64,000 nt of DNA from Sphingomonas sp. ATCC 31555 (GCF_000282895.1 NZ_ALBQ01000021.1:62001-126000), one strand, 5' to 3'. Positions 9,452 to 20,942 are shown, counted from the stretch's first letter. Translations and numbers: made by a program. Notes: a model not told the origin generated them from the letters alone.

Positions 9452-10870
9452 GTGGCAAGTCTGTTCCGTCTGAAATCGATCACCTCGGCGGAGGATCAGC
9501 CGCATGCGCATCGCCTGGCGCGTACGCTCGGCTGGTATCATCTGGTAGCGCTCGGCGTCGGTGCGATCGTCGGCACCGGCATCCTTACCCTGATCGGTGT
9601 CGGGGCCGATCGTGCCGGCCCGGCGGTGATTCTCTCCTTCGTCGTCGCGGGGGCGATCTGCGCCTGCGCCGCACTGGCGTATGCCGAGCTGGCGACGAGC
9701 ATCCCCACCTCCGGCAGCGCCTATACCTATAGTTACGTCGCGCTGGGCGAGATCGTCGCGTGGGTAGTCGGCTGGAGCCTGCTCGCCGAATATACGCTGG
9801 TGGTCGCCACCGTCGCGGTCGGCTGGTCGGGCTATGCGACGCCCTTCCTGCTCGGCATGGGCGTCCCACCGGAGTTGACCCACGGCCCGCAGATCGTCGC
9901 GGGGCAGGTCGCCGCCTGGGGCGTCAACGTGCCTGCGCTCTTCGTCGTCTGGCTGGTCGCCGGGTTGCTGATCCTCGGCACCCGCGAGAGCGCGACGCTC
10001 AACGCCATCCTTGTCGTCGTGAAGCTGATCGCCCTGGCCGTGTTCGTCGCGGTCGCGTTGCCCTATTTCGATGCGGCCAATTTCGATCCCTTTGCCCCCT
10101 TCGGCTTCGCCAAGCAGTCGAGCGGCGGGGTAGAGCGCGGCATGATGGCCGCCGCGGCGATCATCTTCTTCGCCTTTTACGGCTTCGATGCGATCTCCAC
10201 CGCCGCCGAGGAAGCCAAGAACCCCGGCCGCGACCTTGCGATCGGCATCGTCGGATCGATGGTGGTTTGCGTCGCGATCTACATGGTCGTGGCACTCGCC
10301 GCGGTGGGGGCGCTCCCCTACACGCGCTTCGCCGCCAGCCCCGAGCCGCTCGCGCTGATCCTGCGCGAGGTCGGCCAGCCGGGCGTCGCCAAGTTCCTGG
10401 CGCTCAGCGCAATCGTCGCGCTGCCGACGGTGATCCTGGGCTTCCTGTTCGGCCAGAGCCGCATCTTCTTCGTAATGGCGCGCGACGGGCTGCTGCCCAA
10501 GAGCCTCGCCAAGGTCTCGCGCCGCGGCTCGCCGGTGCGGATCACGTTGTTCACCGCCGCCGTGGTGAGCTTTTTCGCCGCCTTCCTGCCGATCGACGAG
10601 ATTGCCGCGCTCGCCAATGCCGGTACGCTCACTGCCTTCGCGGCGGTCGGCCTGTGCCTGCTGGTGCTCCGCCGCCGCGCGCCCGATCTCGCCCGCCCGT
10701 TCCGTACCCCCGCCGCCTGGGTGGTGGGCCTCGGCGCGATCTTCGGCTGCCTCTACCTCTTCCTCAGCCTGCCGACTCAGACGCAACTCTGGTTCGGCGG
10801 CTGGAACCTCTTGGGTCTCGTCGTCTATTTCGCCTATGCCCGCCGCAACGCAGCAAAGGGTGACGCATGA
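9452..10870 (+). CDS. APC-superfamily amino acid permease
   Basis: A 472-residue inner-membrane amino acid transporter with about twelve hydrophobic segments. The first, LVALGVGAIVGTGIL, holds the GxG[IL] motif that binds the substrate carboxylate in APC transporters; IIFFAFYGFDAISTAAEEAKNP in the middle is the conserved TM6/loop motif of the cationic amino acid transporter branch. I chose the GTG at 9452 because it follows GGGGAGGAAG. It overlaps mtnP by ATGA, so the substrate might relate to methionine or polyamine salvage, but that is context only. Confidence 0.86.
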   Translation: MASLFRLKSITSAEDQPHAHRLARTLGWYHLVALGVGAIVGTGILTLIGVGADRAGPAVILSFVVAGAICACAALAYAELATSIPTSGSAYTYSYVALGEIVAWVVGWSLLAEYTLVVATVAVGWSGYATPFLLGMGVPPELTHGPQIVAGQVAAWGVNVPALFVVWLVAGLLILGTRESATLNAILVVVKLIALAVFVAVALPYFDAANFDPFAPFGFAKQSSGGVERGMMAAAAIIFFAFYGFDAISTAAEEAKNPGRDLAIGIVGSMVVCVAIYMVVALAAVGALPYTRFAASPEPLALILREVGQPGVAKFLALSAIVALPTVILGFLFGQSRIFFVMARDGLLPKSLAKVSRRGSPVRITLFTAAVVSFFAAFLPIDEIAALANAGTLTAFAAVGLCLLVLRRRAPDLARPFRTPAAWVVGLGAIFGCLYLFLSLPTQTQLWFGGWNLLGLVVYFAYARRNAAKGDA

Positions 10871-11733
10871 GCGGTTGGACGATCGGAATCATCGGCGGTT
10901 CGGGCCTCTACGATGTCGAGGGCATCGAGGGCGGCGAATGGGTGGAGGTGGCGAGCCCCTGGGGCCAGCCGTCCGACGCCTGCTTCGTCGGCCATGTCGG
11001 GCATGTGAAGGTGGTGTTCCTGCCGCGCCACGGTCGTGGCCACCGAATCAGTCCCTCGGACCTCAACGTGCCGGCCAATATCGACGTGCTGAAGCGGCTG
11101 GGTGTCACCGACGTGCTTGCCGTCTCGTCGGTCGGCTCGCTCGCCGAGGAGCGCGCACCGGGCACCTTCACCATCGCCGACCAGTTTATCGACCGCACCA
11201 AGGGCCGCACGCCCAGCTTCTTCGGCACCGGCATGGTCGCCCATGTCTCGATGGCCGATCCGGTTTGTCCGCGCCTCTCCGCGCTGGCGGCGGCGGCGGC
11301 GCAGGCGGCGGGTGCCGTCACCCATGTCGGCGGCACCTATCTGGCGATGGAAGGCCCGCAATTCTCGACCCGGGCCGAGAGCCATCTCTACCGCAGCTGG
11401 GACTGCCATATCATCGGCATGACCGCGATGCCCGAGGCCAAGCTCGCCCGCGAGGCGGAGCTGCCTTATGCGCTGGTCGGCATGGTGACCGATTATGACT
11501 GCTGGCGCGAGGGCGAGGAGGCGGTCGACGTGGCGCAGGTGATCGCCCAGCTTTCCAGCAATGCCGAGAAGGCGCGGCGGATGGTGATGCACCTGCTGCG
11601 CAACCTGCCGGAGGAGCGCACCCCTTCGCCGATCGACACCTGCCTCGACACGGCGCTGATCACTGCACCCTCGGCGCGCGATCCGCAGCTTCTGGCGAAG
11701 CTCGACGCCGTTGCCGGCCGGGCGCTCGGCTGA
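10867..11733 (+). CDS. mtnP: S-methyl-5'-thioadenosine phosphorylase
   Basis: Splits methylthioadenosine with phosphate to adenine and methylthioribose-1-phosphate, the first step of methionine salvage after polyamine or homoserine-lactone synthesis. At 288 residues it has the family phosphate-binding start GIIGGSGLYD (residues 6-15), the RHGRGHRISPS loop, and the Asp of VTDYDCWREGEE that selects for a 6-aminopurine. It overlaps the permease upstream and the FKBP gene downstream, each by one to four bases, so the three are one transcript. Confidence 0.92.
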   Translation: MSGWTIGIIGGSGLYDVEGIEGGEWVEVASPWGQPSDACFVGHVGHVKVVFLPRHGRGHRISPSDLNVPANIDVLKRLGVTDVLAVSSVGSLAEERAPGTFTIADQFIDRTKGRTPSFFGTGMVAHVSMADPVCPRLSALAAAAAQAAGAVTHVGGTYLAMEGPQFSTRAESHLYRSWDCHIIGMTAMPEAKLAREAELPYALVGMVTDYDCWREGEEAVDVAQVIAQLSSNAEKARRMVMHLLRNLPEERTPSPIDTCLDTALITAPSARDPQLLAKLDAVAGRALG

Positions 11734-12212
11734 TGGCGCGGCATCTTTTCGCCGCGGGCGCGCTGCTGCTTGCCACCCCCGCCATCGCGCAGGAAGCGGC
11801 TCCCGATCCATCGCAGGATCTGCGCTGGCAGAGCGCCCAGTCGCTCGCGCTGGCCAGCCGCGGCTCTGCTCAGGGTTGGCGCGTCCTGGAAGGTGGGCTG
11901 CGCTGGCGCCGCGTGAAGGGCGACGGGTCGGGGCCGCATCCGGCGGTCAGTGACATGGTGACGCTGCACTATGCCGGCACCTTCGTCGACGGCAGCGAAT
12001 TCGACAGCTCCTATGGCGGCCCGCCCGCGCGATTCCCGCTCGATCGGCTGATCCGTGCCTGGCAGGTGGCGGTGCCGCTGATGGGCGTGGGGGACACGAT
12101 CGAAATCGCCGTGCCGGCGGAGCTTGGCTATGGCTTTCGTGGCAAGGGGCCGATCCCCGGTGGCGCGACGCTGCTGTTCAAGATTGAACTGCTCGGTATC
12201 GGCGACAGCTGA
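11733..12212 (+). CDS. FKBP-type peptidyl-prolyl cis-trans isomerase, exported
   Basis: A 159-residue protein folding helper. Residues 1-20 are a Sec signal peptide (cleavage after AIA), so it works in the periplasm. The FKBP domain runs from about residue 70: VTLHYAGTFVDGSEFDSSY, FPLDRLI, GWxxxx-type helix replaced by AWQVAVPLMGVGD, then IEIAVPAELGYG and a final GATLLFKIELL strand. The start shares one base with the mtnP stop (TGATG). A hairpin terminator follows nine bases after the stop. Confidence 0.88.
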   Translation: MARHLFAAGALLLATPAIAQEAAPDPSQDLRWQSAQSLALASRGSAQGWRVLEGGLRWRRVKGDGSGPHPAVSDMVTLHYAGTFVDGSEFDSSYGGPPARFPLDRLIRAWQVAVPLMGVGDTIEIAVPAELGYGFRGKGPIPGGATLLFKIELLGIGDS

Positions 12213-12220
12213 GACGAATA

Positions 12221-12249
12221 CGGCCCCGCTCCGGATCGGAACGGGGCCG
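12221..12249. terminator. hairpin terminator between convergent genes
   Basis: CGGCCCCG (12221-12228) pairs with CGGGGCCG (12242-12249); after one C/A mismatch TCCG pairs with CGGA around a three-base loop. It lies between the FKBP and metalloprotease stops and could serve both strands, though the following T tract is weak. Confidence 0.75.
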
Positions 12250-12275
12250 CCTTCTTCCGTTCGGACGCGCTTGCC

Positions 12276-13451
12276 TCAGGCGTAACGGACCTGCACCTTG
12301 CGGGTACGATAGCGCATCGCACCGCCGATCGCGCCAAAGCCCAGGATCAGCATCATCCAGCTTGCGGGTTCGGGCACGGGACCACCGGCGAAGTAGGAAG
12401 CGTACACATCGCTGGTCGTCACCTTGTACCCGCTATTGGCCAGCACATCGACGTTCACGTTCCAGCCGATGGCATCGAACAGCGCCAGGTCGGCTGCGGT
12501 GATCTCGTCCACGAAGCCGTCGCAGGTATAGGGGTTCATCACGCCGACATAGCCGGTGCAGGTGCCCGGCGCCTTCCAGTGGGAAGCCTGCCAGCCGTCG
12601 CCGTTATTCTCGCCGGTCGAGAAATACGCATCGCCCTGGAACACGGTGGCACCGCCGTCGATCGAGAAATATGCTGGCTGGTCGAACGCCCAGTTCAGTT
12701 GGCCGTCGCCGGTGTACCGGAACATGTCGGAGGCGTAGGCCCACCAATAATTGTCCGTTTGGAACCCCGTGCCGACGGAATAGTCGAAATCGTCGGCGCC
12801 GCTCAGAAAGCCCAGCGCATGGCCCATTTCGTGGATCGCCACGCCGATGAAGTCATAGGCGTTGGTGGTGATGCCGTCCGTCGGATCGAAGTCGAACGCG
12901 AAGTCACTTGAGAACAGGATCCGGCCGTCTGTCGCCGCAGCTTGACCGGTAAGGGCTTGCCAGTTCGATGAAGCCACCGCGATGGTGTTGCTGATTTCCA
13001 TGCCATCGGGCGTCAGGCGCGTGCCAGTCGCCGCCACACCATTTCCGCTGGCCGGCAGGGCATATTGCGGAACGATCGCCTGTACGCTGCCGGTAGCGCT
13101 CAGCGGCTGCAGGTTCGCAACGGCGATAGCGTCCAGCGCACTGTTCCCGCCGGATGCCAGCGCGTTGTAATAGTCGGCAATCGGAACATAGGTGTAGAGT
13201 GCAGTGGAAGTTCCCCCCAGGACGTTGGGACCCAGCGATGAAAAGCCGACGTCGAAATGCAGCGTCACATTGCTGGTAAGAACGCTCTCCCAATAGCTCG
13301 CCGCGATCTGGAAACCGAGTTCGGCCGGCGATCCGGTAACACCGCCAATATCGTTGAGAACAATCTTCGTTTGCGCAGATGCAGGCGCAGCGATGTTGCA
13401 AGCAAGCGCCATTGCGCTGCCAACCAGCAGCTTCACAATATTCGATTTCAT
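12276..13451 (-). CDS. secreted zinc metalloprotease with PEP-CTERM-like sorting tail
   Basis: A 391-residue exported protein. The ATG at 13451 follows AGGGGGG and begins a Sec signal ending ASA (about residue 27). Near residue 207 the motif HEMGHALGF gives HExxHxxG, the zinc-binding and catalytic core of metzincin-like proteases. The end has VPEPASWMMLILGFGAIGG plus a basic RYRTRK tail, which is the PEPxxW-type C-terminal sorting signal: PEP motif, membrane helix, positive end. Proteins of this kind are handled by an exosortase and usually end up at the surface or in matrix. No exosortase gene lies in the window. Its base composition is a little less GC-rich than its neighbours. Confidence 0.85.
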   Translation of the reverse strand: MKSNIVKLLVGSAMALACNIAAPASAQTKIVLNDIGGVTGSPAELGFQIAASYWESVLTSNVTLHFDVGFSSLGPNVLGGTSTALYTYVPIADYYNALASGGNSALDAIAVANLQPLSATGSVQAIVPQYALPASGNGVAATGTRLTPDGMEISNTIAVASSNWQALTGQAAATDGRILFSSDFAFDFDPTDGITTNAYDFIGVAIHEMGHALGFLSGADDFDYSVGTGFQTDNYWWAYASDMFRYTGDGQLNWAFDQPAYFSIDGGATVFQGDAYFSTGENNGDGWQASHWKAPGTCTGYVGVMNPYTCDGFVDEITAADLALFDAIGWNVNVDVLANSGYKVTTSDVYASYFAGGPVPEPASWMMLILGFGAIGGAMRYRTRKVQVRYA

Positions 13452-13496
13452 TCGAACCCCCCTATTGGTCGAAGATGGATGTCGATCACTGCCCAA

Positions 13497-13514
13497 GGTT
13501 AATCAACATTAACC
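13497..13514. promoter_or_regulatory. palindrome upstream of the metalloprotease gene
   Basis: GGTTAAT-CAAC-ATTAACC is a perfect seven-base inverted repeat, flanked on both sides by CCAAGG. It ends 46 bases before the protease start codon, a position that suits an operator or promoter element. The two TTAA boxes are six bases apart, not the seven of a CtrA site. Confidence 0.4.
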
Positions 13515-13652
13515 AAGGTGCTGGAGGGACTGCCTGCCGTCAAGAAGATTTGTGCGGGGCACAAGCAACAGGCGGTGTTCGATGCCGCCAAATTGGACAT
13601 ATCGCTGGAAAAGCTGGTGCGTAGCAGCGAAGTAAACAGATCAATCGCGCAC

Positions 13653-13697
13653 AAAAAAAGGGCCGGCGGCATGCCCTTTCAGGCATGCCGCCGGCCC
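13653..13697 (-). terminator. rho-independent terminator of acnA
   Basis: A perfect 16-base-pair stem (13660-13675 with 13682-13697) around a six-base loop, followed on the minus strand by seven U residues. It starts 13 bases after the acnA stop codon and is the strongest terminator in the window. Confidence 0.93.
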
Positions 13698-13710
13698 ATT
13701 GCAAGACGAA

Positions 13711-16383
<2,673 letters not shown>

Positions 16384-16439
16384 GAGGCGCGGGGTCCTTT
16401 CCCTAATTAGGTCCGCCGGGCGCTCGGGGGACGCAGCCC

Positions 16440-16445
16440 ATTATA
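16440..16445 (-). promoter_or_regulatory. candidate -10 element of acnA
   Basis: On the minus strand these bases read TATAAT, a perfect sigma-70-type -10, 57 bases before the acnA start codon. No good TTGACA-type -35 stands 16-18 bases further upstream, so an activator or extended contacts may be needed. Confidence 0.4.
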
Positions 16446-16552
16446 GACCGCGCGGGCGCACCGTCGGGGTGCTGCGAATGCGAAGATTCGCCTGCGGCCT
16501 TAGCGCGGGTTTACGGGGAGGGGAAGGGTGCCCGCATAGGGGTAAACCCTGT

Positions 16553-16564
16553 GATAGCGCTAAC
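16553..16564. promoter_or_regulatory. LacI-type operator-like palindrome
   Basis: GATAGCGCTAAC is symmetrical around GCGC except at one position, the pattern GWTAGCGCTAWC. Known LacI-family operators in proteobacteria often have the form TGATAGCGCTATCA. It lies between acnA and the TonB-like gene. No LacI regulator is in the window. Confidence 0.3.
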
Positions 16565-16723
16565 TTCAATGGCTGCCTTCCGTGGCAGCGGCTGCGACAT
16601 TGTGTGCGAATGCCGTCACCGTTTCGCCGCACTCTTGCCGCGGGCGAAACTGTGTATAGGGCGCCATCCAAGCGGTGACGGATTCCCCGACGCCGTTCGC
16701 TTTTGAGTGTCCGGCCCGCAGCG

Positions 16724-17521
16724 ATGCTATCGACCACGTCCGCCTCGCCCGCGCGCCGGCTGCGCGTTTCGCTGCGCGGGCGAGGCGCCGCCATTCTGCT
16801 GGCGCTGGCGATCGAATTGCTGATCGCGCTGACGCTGCTGTGGATGGCGCCGAAGATCACGCCGAAGGAGAAGTCGAAGACCGTCGTTTTCGGCATCGAG
16901 GCGTCTGACGGCAGTGAGGCGCCTGCGCGGCAGGAAGCGGAAAAGGCGGAGCAGACTGCGCGCAAGCCGGCTGGCGCCCGTGCGCAAGCGCAGGAGCAGC
17001 AGCCGACCGCGGAGACGCCGCCGCCGCCCGTGCCCCCGCCGGTTTCGAGCGGCCCGCCCAGCTTCATCCAGATGAGCCGCGCCGAATATGCCGCATCCGA
17101 CGTGTCGCGCGTGCCCGCGGCCAAGGCCGGCGAAGAAGGCGATGCCGAAACCGCGGCGGCGAGCGGCGGCGGCAGCGCCGGCGATACGCCGCGTGCCGGC
17201 ACCGGCCCGCATGGCGAGACGCTCTACGCCGCGGACTGGTATCGTCGCCCGACTAATGCGCAGCTCTCTCCCTACCTCCCGCAGCGGGCGCTGGGTCGGG
17301 AAGGCTGGGGCGAAGTCGCCTGCCGCACCATTTCGCGCTACCAGGTGACGGATTGCCAGGAACTGGGCGAGTTTCCGCGCGGCTCCGGCTATGCTGGCGC
17401 AGTGCGTCAGGCGGCATTCCAGTTCCTGGTCAGGCCGCCGCAGCTCAACGGCAGGGCGATGGTGGGCACCTGGGTGCGGATCCGCATCACCTATACGCAG
17501 CGCGCCGGCGGTGATGATTGA
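16724..17521 (+). CDS. TonB-like energy-transducer family protein
   Basis: About 265 residues with the TonB layout: a short basic N-terminus (PARRLRVSLRGRG), one membrane helix (AAILLALAIELLIALTLLWM), a long proline/alanine/glutamate-rich periplasmic spacer with TPPPPVPPPV, and a small folded end whose last strand (MVGTWVRIRITYTQ) resembles a TonB C-terminal strand. Two cysteines in the end domain may form a disulfide. In the family it would carry proton-motive energy to outer-membrane receptors; the convergent TonB-dependent receptor ten bases beyond fits. The start is uncertain (ATG 16724, or TTG 16703). The similarity is weak, so a periplasmic scaffold role is possible. Confidence 0.62.
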   Translation: MLSTTSASPARRLRVSLRGRGAAILLALAIELLIALTLLWMAPKITPKEKSKTVVFGIEASDGSEAPARQEAEKAEQTARKPAGARAQAQEQQPTAETPPPPVPPPVSSGPPSFIQMSRAEYAASDVSRVPAAKAGEEGDAETAAASGGGSAGDTPRAGTGPHGETLYAADWYRRPTNAQLSPYLPQRALGREGWGEVACRTISRYQVTDCQELGEFPRGSGYAGAVRQAAFQFLVRPPQLNGRAMVGTWVRIRITYTQRAGGDD

Positions 17522-17530
17522 GGCCGTCCG

Positions 17531-19573
17531 TCAGAACAGGCGGCGGATCTGGAAATACACATATTGGCCCCGCCGCTGCTCGCGCCGTTCGCGGTACAGC
17601 AATGGGGAGGCATTGCGCGGGCCCGCATAGATGTCGCGGTCATAGAAGCGGGCCGCATTGTTGATATTGGCCAGGTCGAGCCGCAGCGTCAGCTTCTTGG
17701 TGGGCTTCCACTGGCCGAAAATCTCGAACGAGGGCTCCAGCTCGGTCGTGCGATATTCGGCGATGCGATACAGGTGATAGGGCCGGTTGCCGCAGCTGGC
17801 ATAAGCGCCATAGGTGAAGCGGCCGCCGAAAATGTCGTGGCTGAAGGTGGCGCTGCAGGTGAATGGAATCTCGTTGGCATAGCGGCGGCGCTCGCCGGTC
17901 AGCGGATCGGTGACGCGCGAGCGGACGATCGATCCGTTGGCTCGCAGCCGCGCGTTGCGGATGCCCAGCTTGTCGAACGGCAGCGTCATGCTGCCCGACA
18001 GGGTGTTGCGCGTGCCGTTGCCGATATTGCCGGTGGCATCGAAACCGTCGAGCAGCGGGATATAGTCGATCACGTTGCGGGTGGCTTCGTGCTTTGCGCT
18101 CAACTCGATCGCGCCATTTCCCCAGAAACGATGCTCGTACACCGCCTCCAGCGTCAGCGTCTGTTCGGGCACGATCCCGCCATTGCCGGCCAGCACCGTG
18201 CCCAGATTGTTTTCGGTCGATGCGACGAAATCGCTGAAATCGAGCTGGCTTACGGTGCGCTCGGCGCGGAGCCGCACCTGGTCGCGCTTGCCGGGGCGCC
18301 AGGTCAGCTGCACGCGCGGCTTGGGGTAGAAGAAGGAACGGCTGCGGTCTGTGTCTCCGTCGGCGGCGATGCGGGAAACCTCGGCGCGCAGGCCGGCCTC
18401 GATCGTCAGCCGCGCCCCGGGCTGCCAGCGGGCAAGGCCGAACAGCTCGCCGCGCACTTCGTTGACGAATACCTTTGCGTCCTGCAGCACAACAAGCACC
18501 CCCTGCTCGCTATACTCGGTGCGGTTGTCGAGAAAGTTGTAGGCGATCTCCCCGCCGCCTTCGAACGACAGCGTCTTGTTCAGCTTGTAGCGCAGGATCG
18601 GGCGCAGGATCGATTCTCCGTTAAGCGATCGAGAGCCGAAGCGGCTGGCGAAGCTGCCGGACACCACGGACGAATCGTACCGCACGCTCCCCAGCCGCTG
18701 GAGCGCGATCAGTTCGGCCTCGCCCTTGTCGCCCAGCGCCCGGCGCCAGTTCGCGCCAAGCTCGCCCTTCCATTGACGCGTGCTGTCTTCCGCTCGCCCG
18801 TCATTGCCGGTGCCGGCGAGCAGCGTGACGGTCTGGCTGGTGGGATAATCGAGATAGTCGATCCGGCTGTTGATGGTCAGGACCCCGCCCCCGGCCCGAC
18901 GCTGCACCAGCCCCCGTGCGATGACGTTGCGGACATGGTCCCACAGATCCAAGTCGTGGCGTTGAAGCAGTGTACCGTCCGCGTTGGTGCGGTCGCGCGT
19001 GCCATAGGCGGTGCCCGGCGTGCGATCGCTCACGCCTTCGATCGAGGCTTCCTCTCGCGCATCGCCGTTGCGATGGGTGTACTGCAGCGTCAGGTCGGGG
19101 CCGATATAGCCGTCGCGATAGGCATAGCCTTGAAGATCGATCAGCTTTTCGGTCGTGTCGGTGCGCTTCAGGACGATGTTGGCGATTACCGCGCGACCCT
19201 GCATGTCGATGCCGGGCGCACCGCCGCGAATCAGTTCGATACGCGCGATGCTGGCGATCGTGATGCGGCGCAGTATCTCTCCCAGCCCATCCGTCTTCGA
19301 TGCCGGCGGCTTGCCGTCGATCAGCACATTGCCGGTGTTGCCTGCCAAGCCGCGTGCGTCGCCGTTGCCCACATCGAGCGCGAAGCCGGGCAAGCGCTGC
19401 ACCACCTCCAGCGCGGTCGCCAGTGCCGTCCCGGAAAAGAATTCCGGGCCATACACAAGGACACCCTGCTGCGTTGCGGGCGCGGCTTCGGGCGGCGGGG
19501 TGGGCGGCTGTTGCGCCAGTACGGCGCCAGGGCAGATCGCTGCGGCGACCGCAGACACGCAACGAACCCTCAT
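17531..19573 (-). CDS. TonB-dependent outer-membrane receptor
   Basis: A 680-residue outer-membrane beta-barrel receptor. The ATG at 19573 follows a G-rich ribosome site and opens a signal peptide ending VLAQ. A plug domain (about residues 50-150) includes RLPGFALDVGN, GNVLIDGKPP and RIELIRGGAPGIDMQG, the variant of plug seen in the OMP_b-brl_3 (PF14905-like) barrel family. Alternating beta-strands fill the rest and the chain ends in RRLF, the C-terminal aromatic signal for barrel assembly. The ligand is unknown. The TonB-like gene ends ten bases away on the other strand. Confidence 0.85.
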   Translation of the reverse strand: MRVRCVSAVAAAICPGAVLAQQPPTPPPEAAPATQQGVLVYGPEFFSGTALATALEVVQRLPGFALDVGNGDARGLAGNTGNVLIDGKPPASKTDGLGEILRRITIASIARIELIRGGAPGIDMQGRAVIANIVLKRTDTTEKLIDLQGYAYRDGYIGPDLTLQYTHRNGDAREEASIEGVSDRTPGTAYGTRDRTNADGTLLQRHDLDLWDHVRNVIARGLVQRRAGGGVLTINSRIDYLDYPTSQTVTLLAGTGNDGRAEDSTRQWKGELGANWRRALGDKGEAELIALQRLGSVRYDSSVVSGSFASRFGSRSLNGESILRPILRYKLNKTLSFEGGGEIAYNFLDNRTEYSEQGVLVVLQDAKVFVNEVRGELFGLARWQPGARLTIEAGLRAEVSRIAADGDTDRSRSFFYPKPRVQLTWRPGKRDQVRLRAERTVSQLDFSDFVASTENNLGTVLAGNGGIVPEQTLTLEAVYEHRFWGNGAIELSAKHEATRNVIDYIPLLDGFDATGNIGNGTRNTLSGSMTLPFDKLGIRNARLRANGSIVRSRVTDPLTGERRRYANEIPFTCSATFSHDIFGGRFTYGAYASCGNRPYHLYRIAEYRTTELEPSFEIFGQWKPTKKLTLRLDLANINNAARFYDRDIYAGPRNASPLLYRERREQRRGQYVYFQIRRLF

Positions 19574-19686
19574 CCGATTCAAAACACCCCCCGGCTCCAG
19601 CACGATAGCCAAAAGCCTTCATGAACTTTGAAACAGCGCGGCGGGCGCGCGCAATTGAAAAGCGCAGGTGCGCATTTTCGCGGGTT

Positions 19687-19713
19687 CCGCGTTGCCGCCG
19701 AGCAACAACGCGG
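19687..19713 (-). terminator. possible terminator of the flavoprotein gene
   Basis: CCGCGTTG (19687-19694) pairs perfectly with CAACGCGG (19706-19713), seven bases past the flavoprotein stop on the minus strand. There is no T tract, so it may only mark a transcript end or RNA stabiliser. Confidence 0.35.
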
Positions 19714-19719
19714 ATCAAG

Positions 19720-20904
19720 TCAAAGCGCTTGTGCCGCCGCCCAGCCGCTCGCCCAGGCCCATTGGAAGTTGTAGCCGCCGAGCCAGCCGGTTACGTCCAC
19801 TGCCTCGCCGATTGCATAGAGGCCGGGGACGCGGCGCGCCTCCATCGTCTGTGAGGAAAGATCGGCGGTGCTGATCCCGCCGACGGTCACTTCGGCCTTG
19901 GCGAAGCCTTCGGTGCCGTTCGGCGTGAATCGCCAGCCGGCCAGCTGCGCCTCGGCCCGCTCCAGCAGCGCGTCGCGGCAATTGCCGAGTTCGCTGGGCA
20001 GCGCGATGCGTTCGGCCAGGGTGGTGGCGAGCCGCTCGGGCAGCTGGCGATTGAGCAGGCTGCGGAGGCCCAGACGGGGTTCGGTACGCTTGGCCTCGCG
20101 CAGCCAGCCCTTTGGCTGCTCCGGGAGGAAGTCGATCGCGATCGACTCGCCATGCTTCCAGTAGGAGGAGACCTGGAGGATTGCCGGGCCGGAAAGCCCG
20201 CGATGGGTGAACAGCGCCGCTTCGCGGAAGCTTGCCTTGCCCGCGTTTGCGGCCACGGGCGTGGATACGCCCGAGAGATCGCGGAACAGCGCCTGGTCGG
20301 GGCCGAGGGTGAGGGGGACGAGCGCGGGGCGCGGTTCGACAACCTTGAGACCAAAGCGGCGGGCAAGGTCATAGGCGAAGCCGGTCGCGCCGAGCTTGGG
20401 GATCGCCGGCCCCCCGGTGGCGATGACCAGGGCAGGGGCCTCGGCCACGCCTTTGCTGGTGGTAACGCGGAAGCGGCCGTCGGCGTGGTCGACGTCGGTG
20501 ATGCTCGCGCCGAGCTGGATCGTCACGCCGCCCATCGCGCATTCGCCGAGCAGCAGGTCGACGATCTGCCGCGCCGAGCCGTCGCAGAACAGCTGTCCCA
20601 GCGTCTTCTCGTGCCAGGCAATACCGTGGCGCTCGACCAGCGCGAGGAAATCCTGCGCGGTGTGGCGGCCCAGCGCCGACTTGGCGAAATGCGGGTTGGC
20701 GGAGAGGTAGCGATCGGGCGCGGTGCCGACATTGGTGAAGTTGCACCGCCCGCCGCCCGAGATCAGGATCTTCTTCCCCGGCGCCTCGGCATGGTCGAGC
20801 AGTAGCACGCGGCGACCCCGCTGCCCCGCCATGGCGGCGCAGAACATCCCCGCCGCACCCGCGCCGAGAATGATTGCGTCATGGGTGCCGAGGGAGTTGG
20901 TCAT
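19720..20904 (-). CDS. HI0933/YhiN-family NAD(P)/FAD-dependent oxidoreductase
   Basis: A 394-residue cytoplasmic flavoprotein. The N-terminal dinucleotide-binding fold is AIILGAGAAGMFCAAMAG (about residues 10-27) followed by the family motif KKILISGGGRCNFTN, which is diagnostic of HI0933/YhiN/BaiN-type proteins. The C-terminal end WLGGYNFQWAWASGW is also family-typical. The physiological substrate of this family is not settled. I used the ATG at 20904; the frame is open 180 bases further upstream but that part runs through the lpdA terminator and lacks protein-like sequence. Confidence 0.88.
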   Translation of the reverse strand: MTNSLGTHDAIILGAGAAGMFCAAMAGQRGRRVLLLDHAEAPGKKILISGGGRCNFTNVGTAPDRYLSANPHFAKSALGRHTAQDFLALVERHGIAWHEKTLGQLFCDGSARQIVDLLLGECAMGGVTIQLGASITDVDHADGRFRVTTSKGVAEAPALVIATGGPAIPKLGATGFAYDLARRFGLKVVEPRPALVPLTLGPDQALFRDLSGVSTPVAANAGKASFREAALFTHRGLSGPAILQVSSYWKHGESIAIDFLPEQPKGWLREAKRTEPRLGLRSLLNRQLPERLATTLAERIALPSELGNCRDALLERAEAQLAGWRFTPNGTEGFAKAEVTVGGISTADLSSQTMEARRVPGLYAIGEAVDVTGWLGGYNFQWAWASGWAAAQAL

Positions 20905-20942
20905 GTCGGGGTCGTTAGCGCGGTTCTCGGGCCCCGAACAGC

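Larger units (their letters stand above)
16384..16702. other. divergent intergenic region between acnA and a TonB-like gene
   Basis: About 320 bases without a gene. It contains the acnA -10-like element, a short palindrome CCTAATTAGG at 16412-16421, a hairpin GCGAAT...ATTCGC near 16477-16494, a GGGTTTA/TAAACCC repeat pair near 16507-16549, and the LacI-operator-like site at 16553-16564. No convincing ORF or RNA gene is seen. Confidence 0.45.

Noticed and set aside
13499..13512. CtrA-type TTAA pair upstream of the metalloprotease
   Set aside because: Spacing is six bases; the symmetric GGTTAAT/ATTAACC palindrome explains the sequence better.
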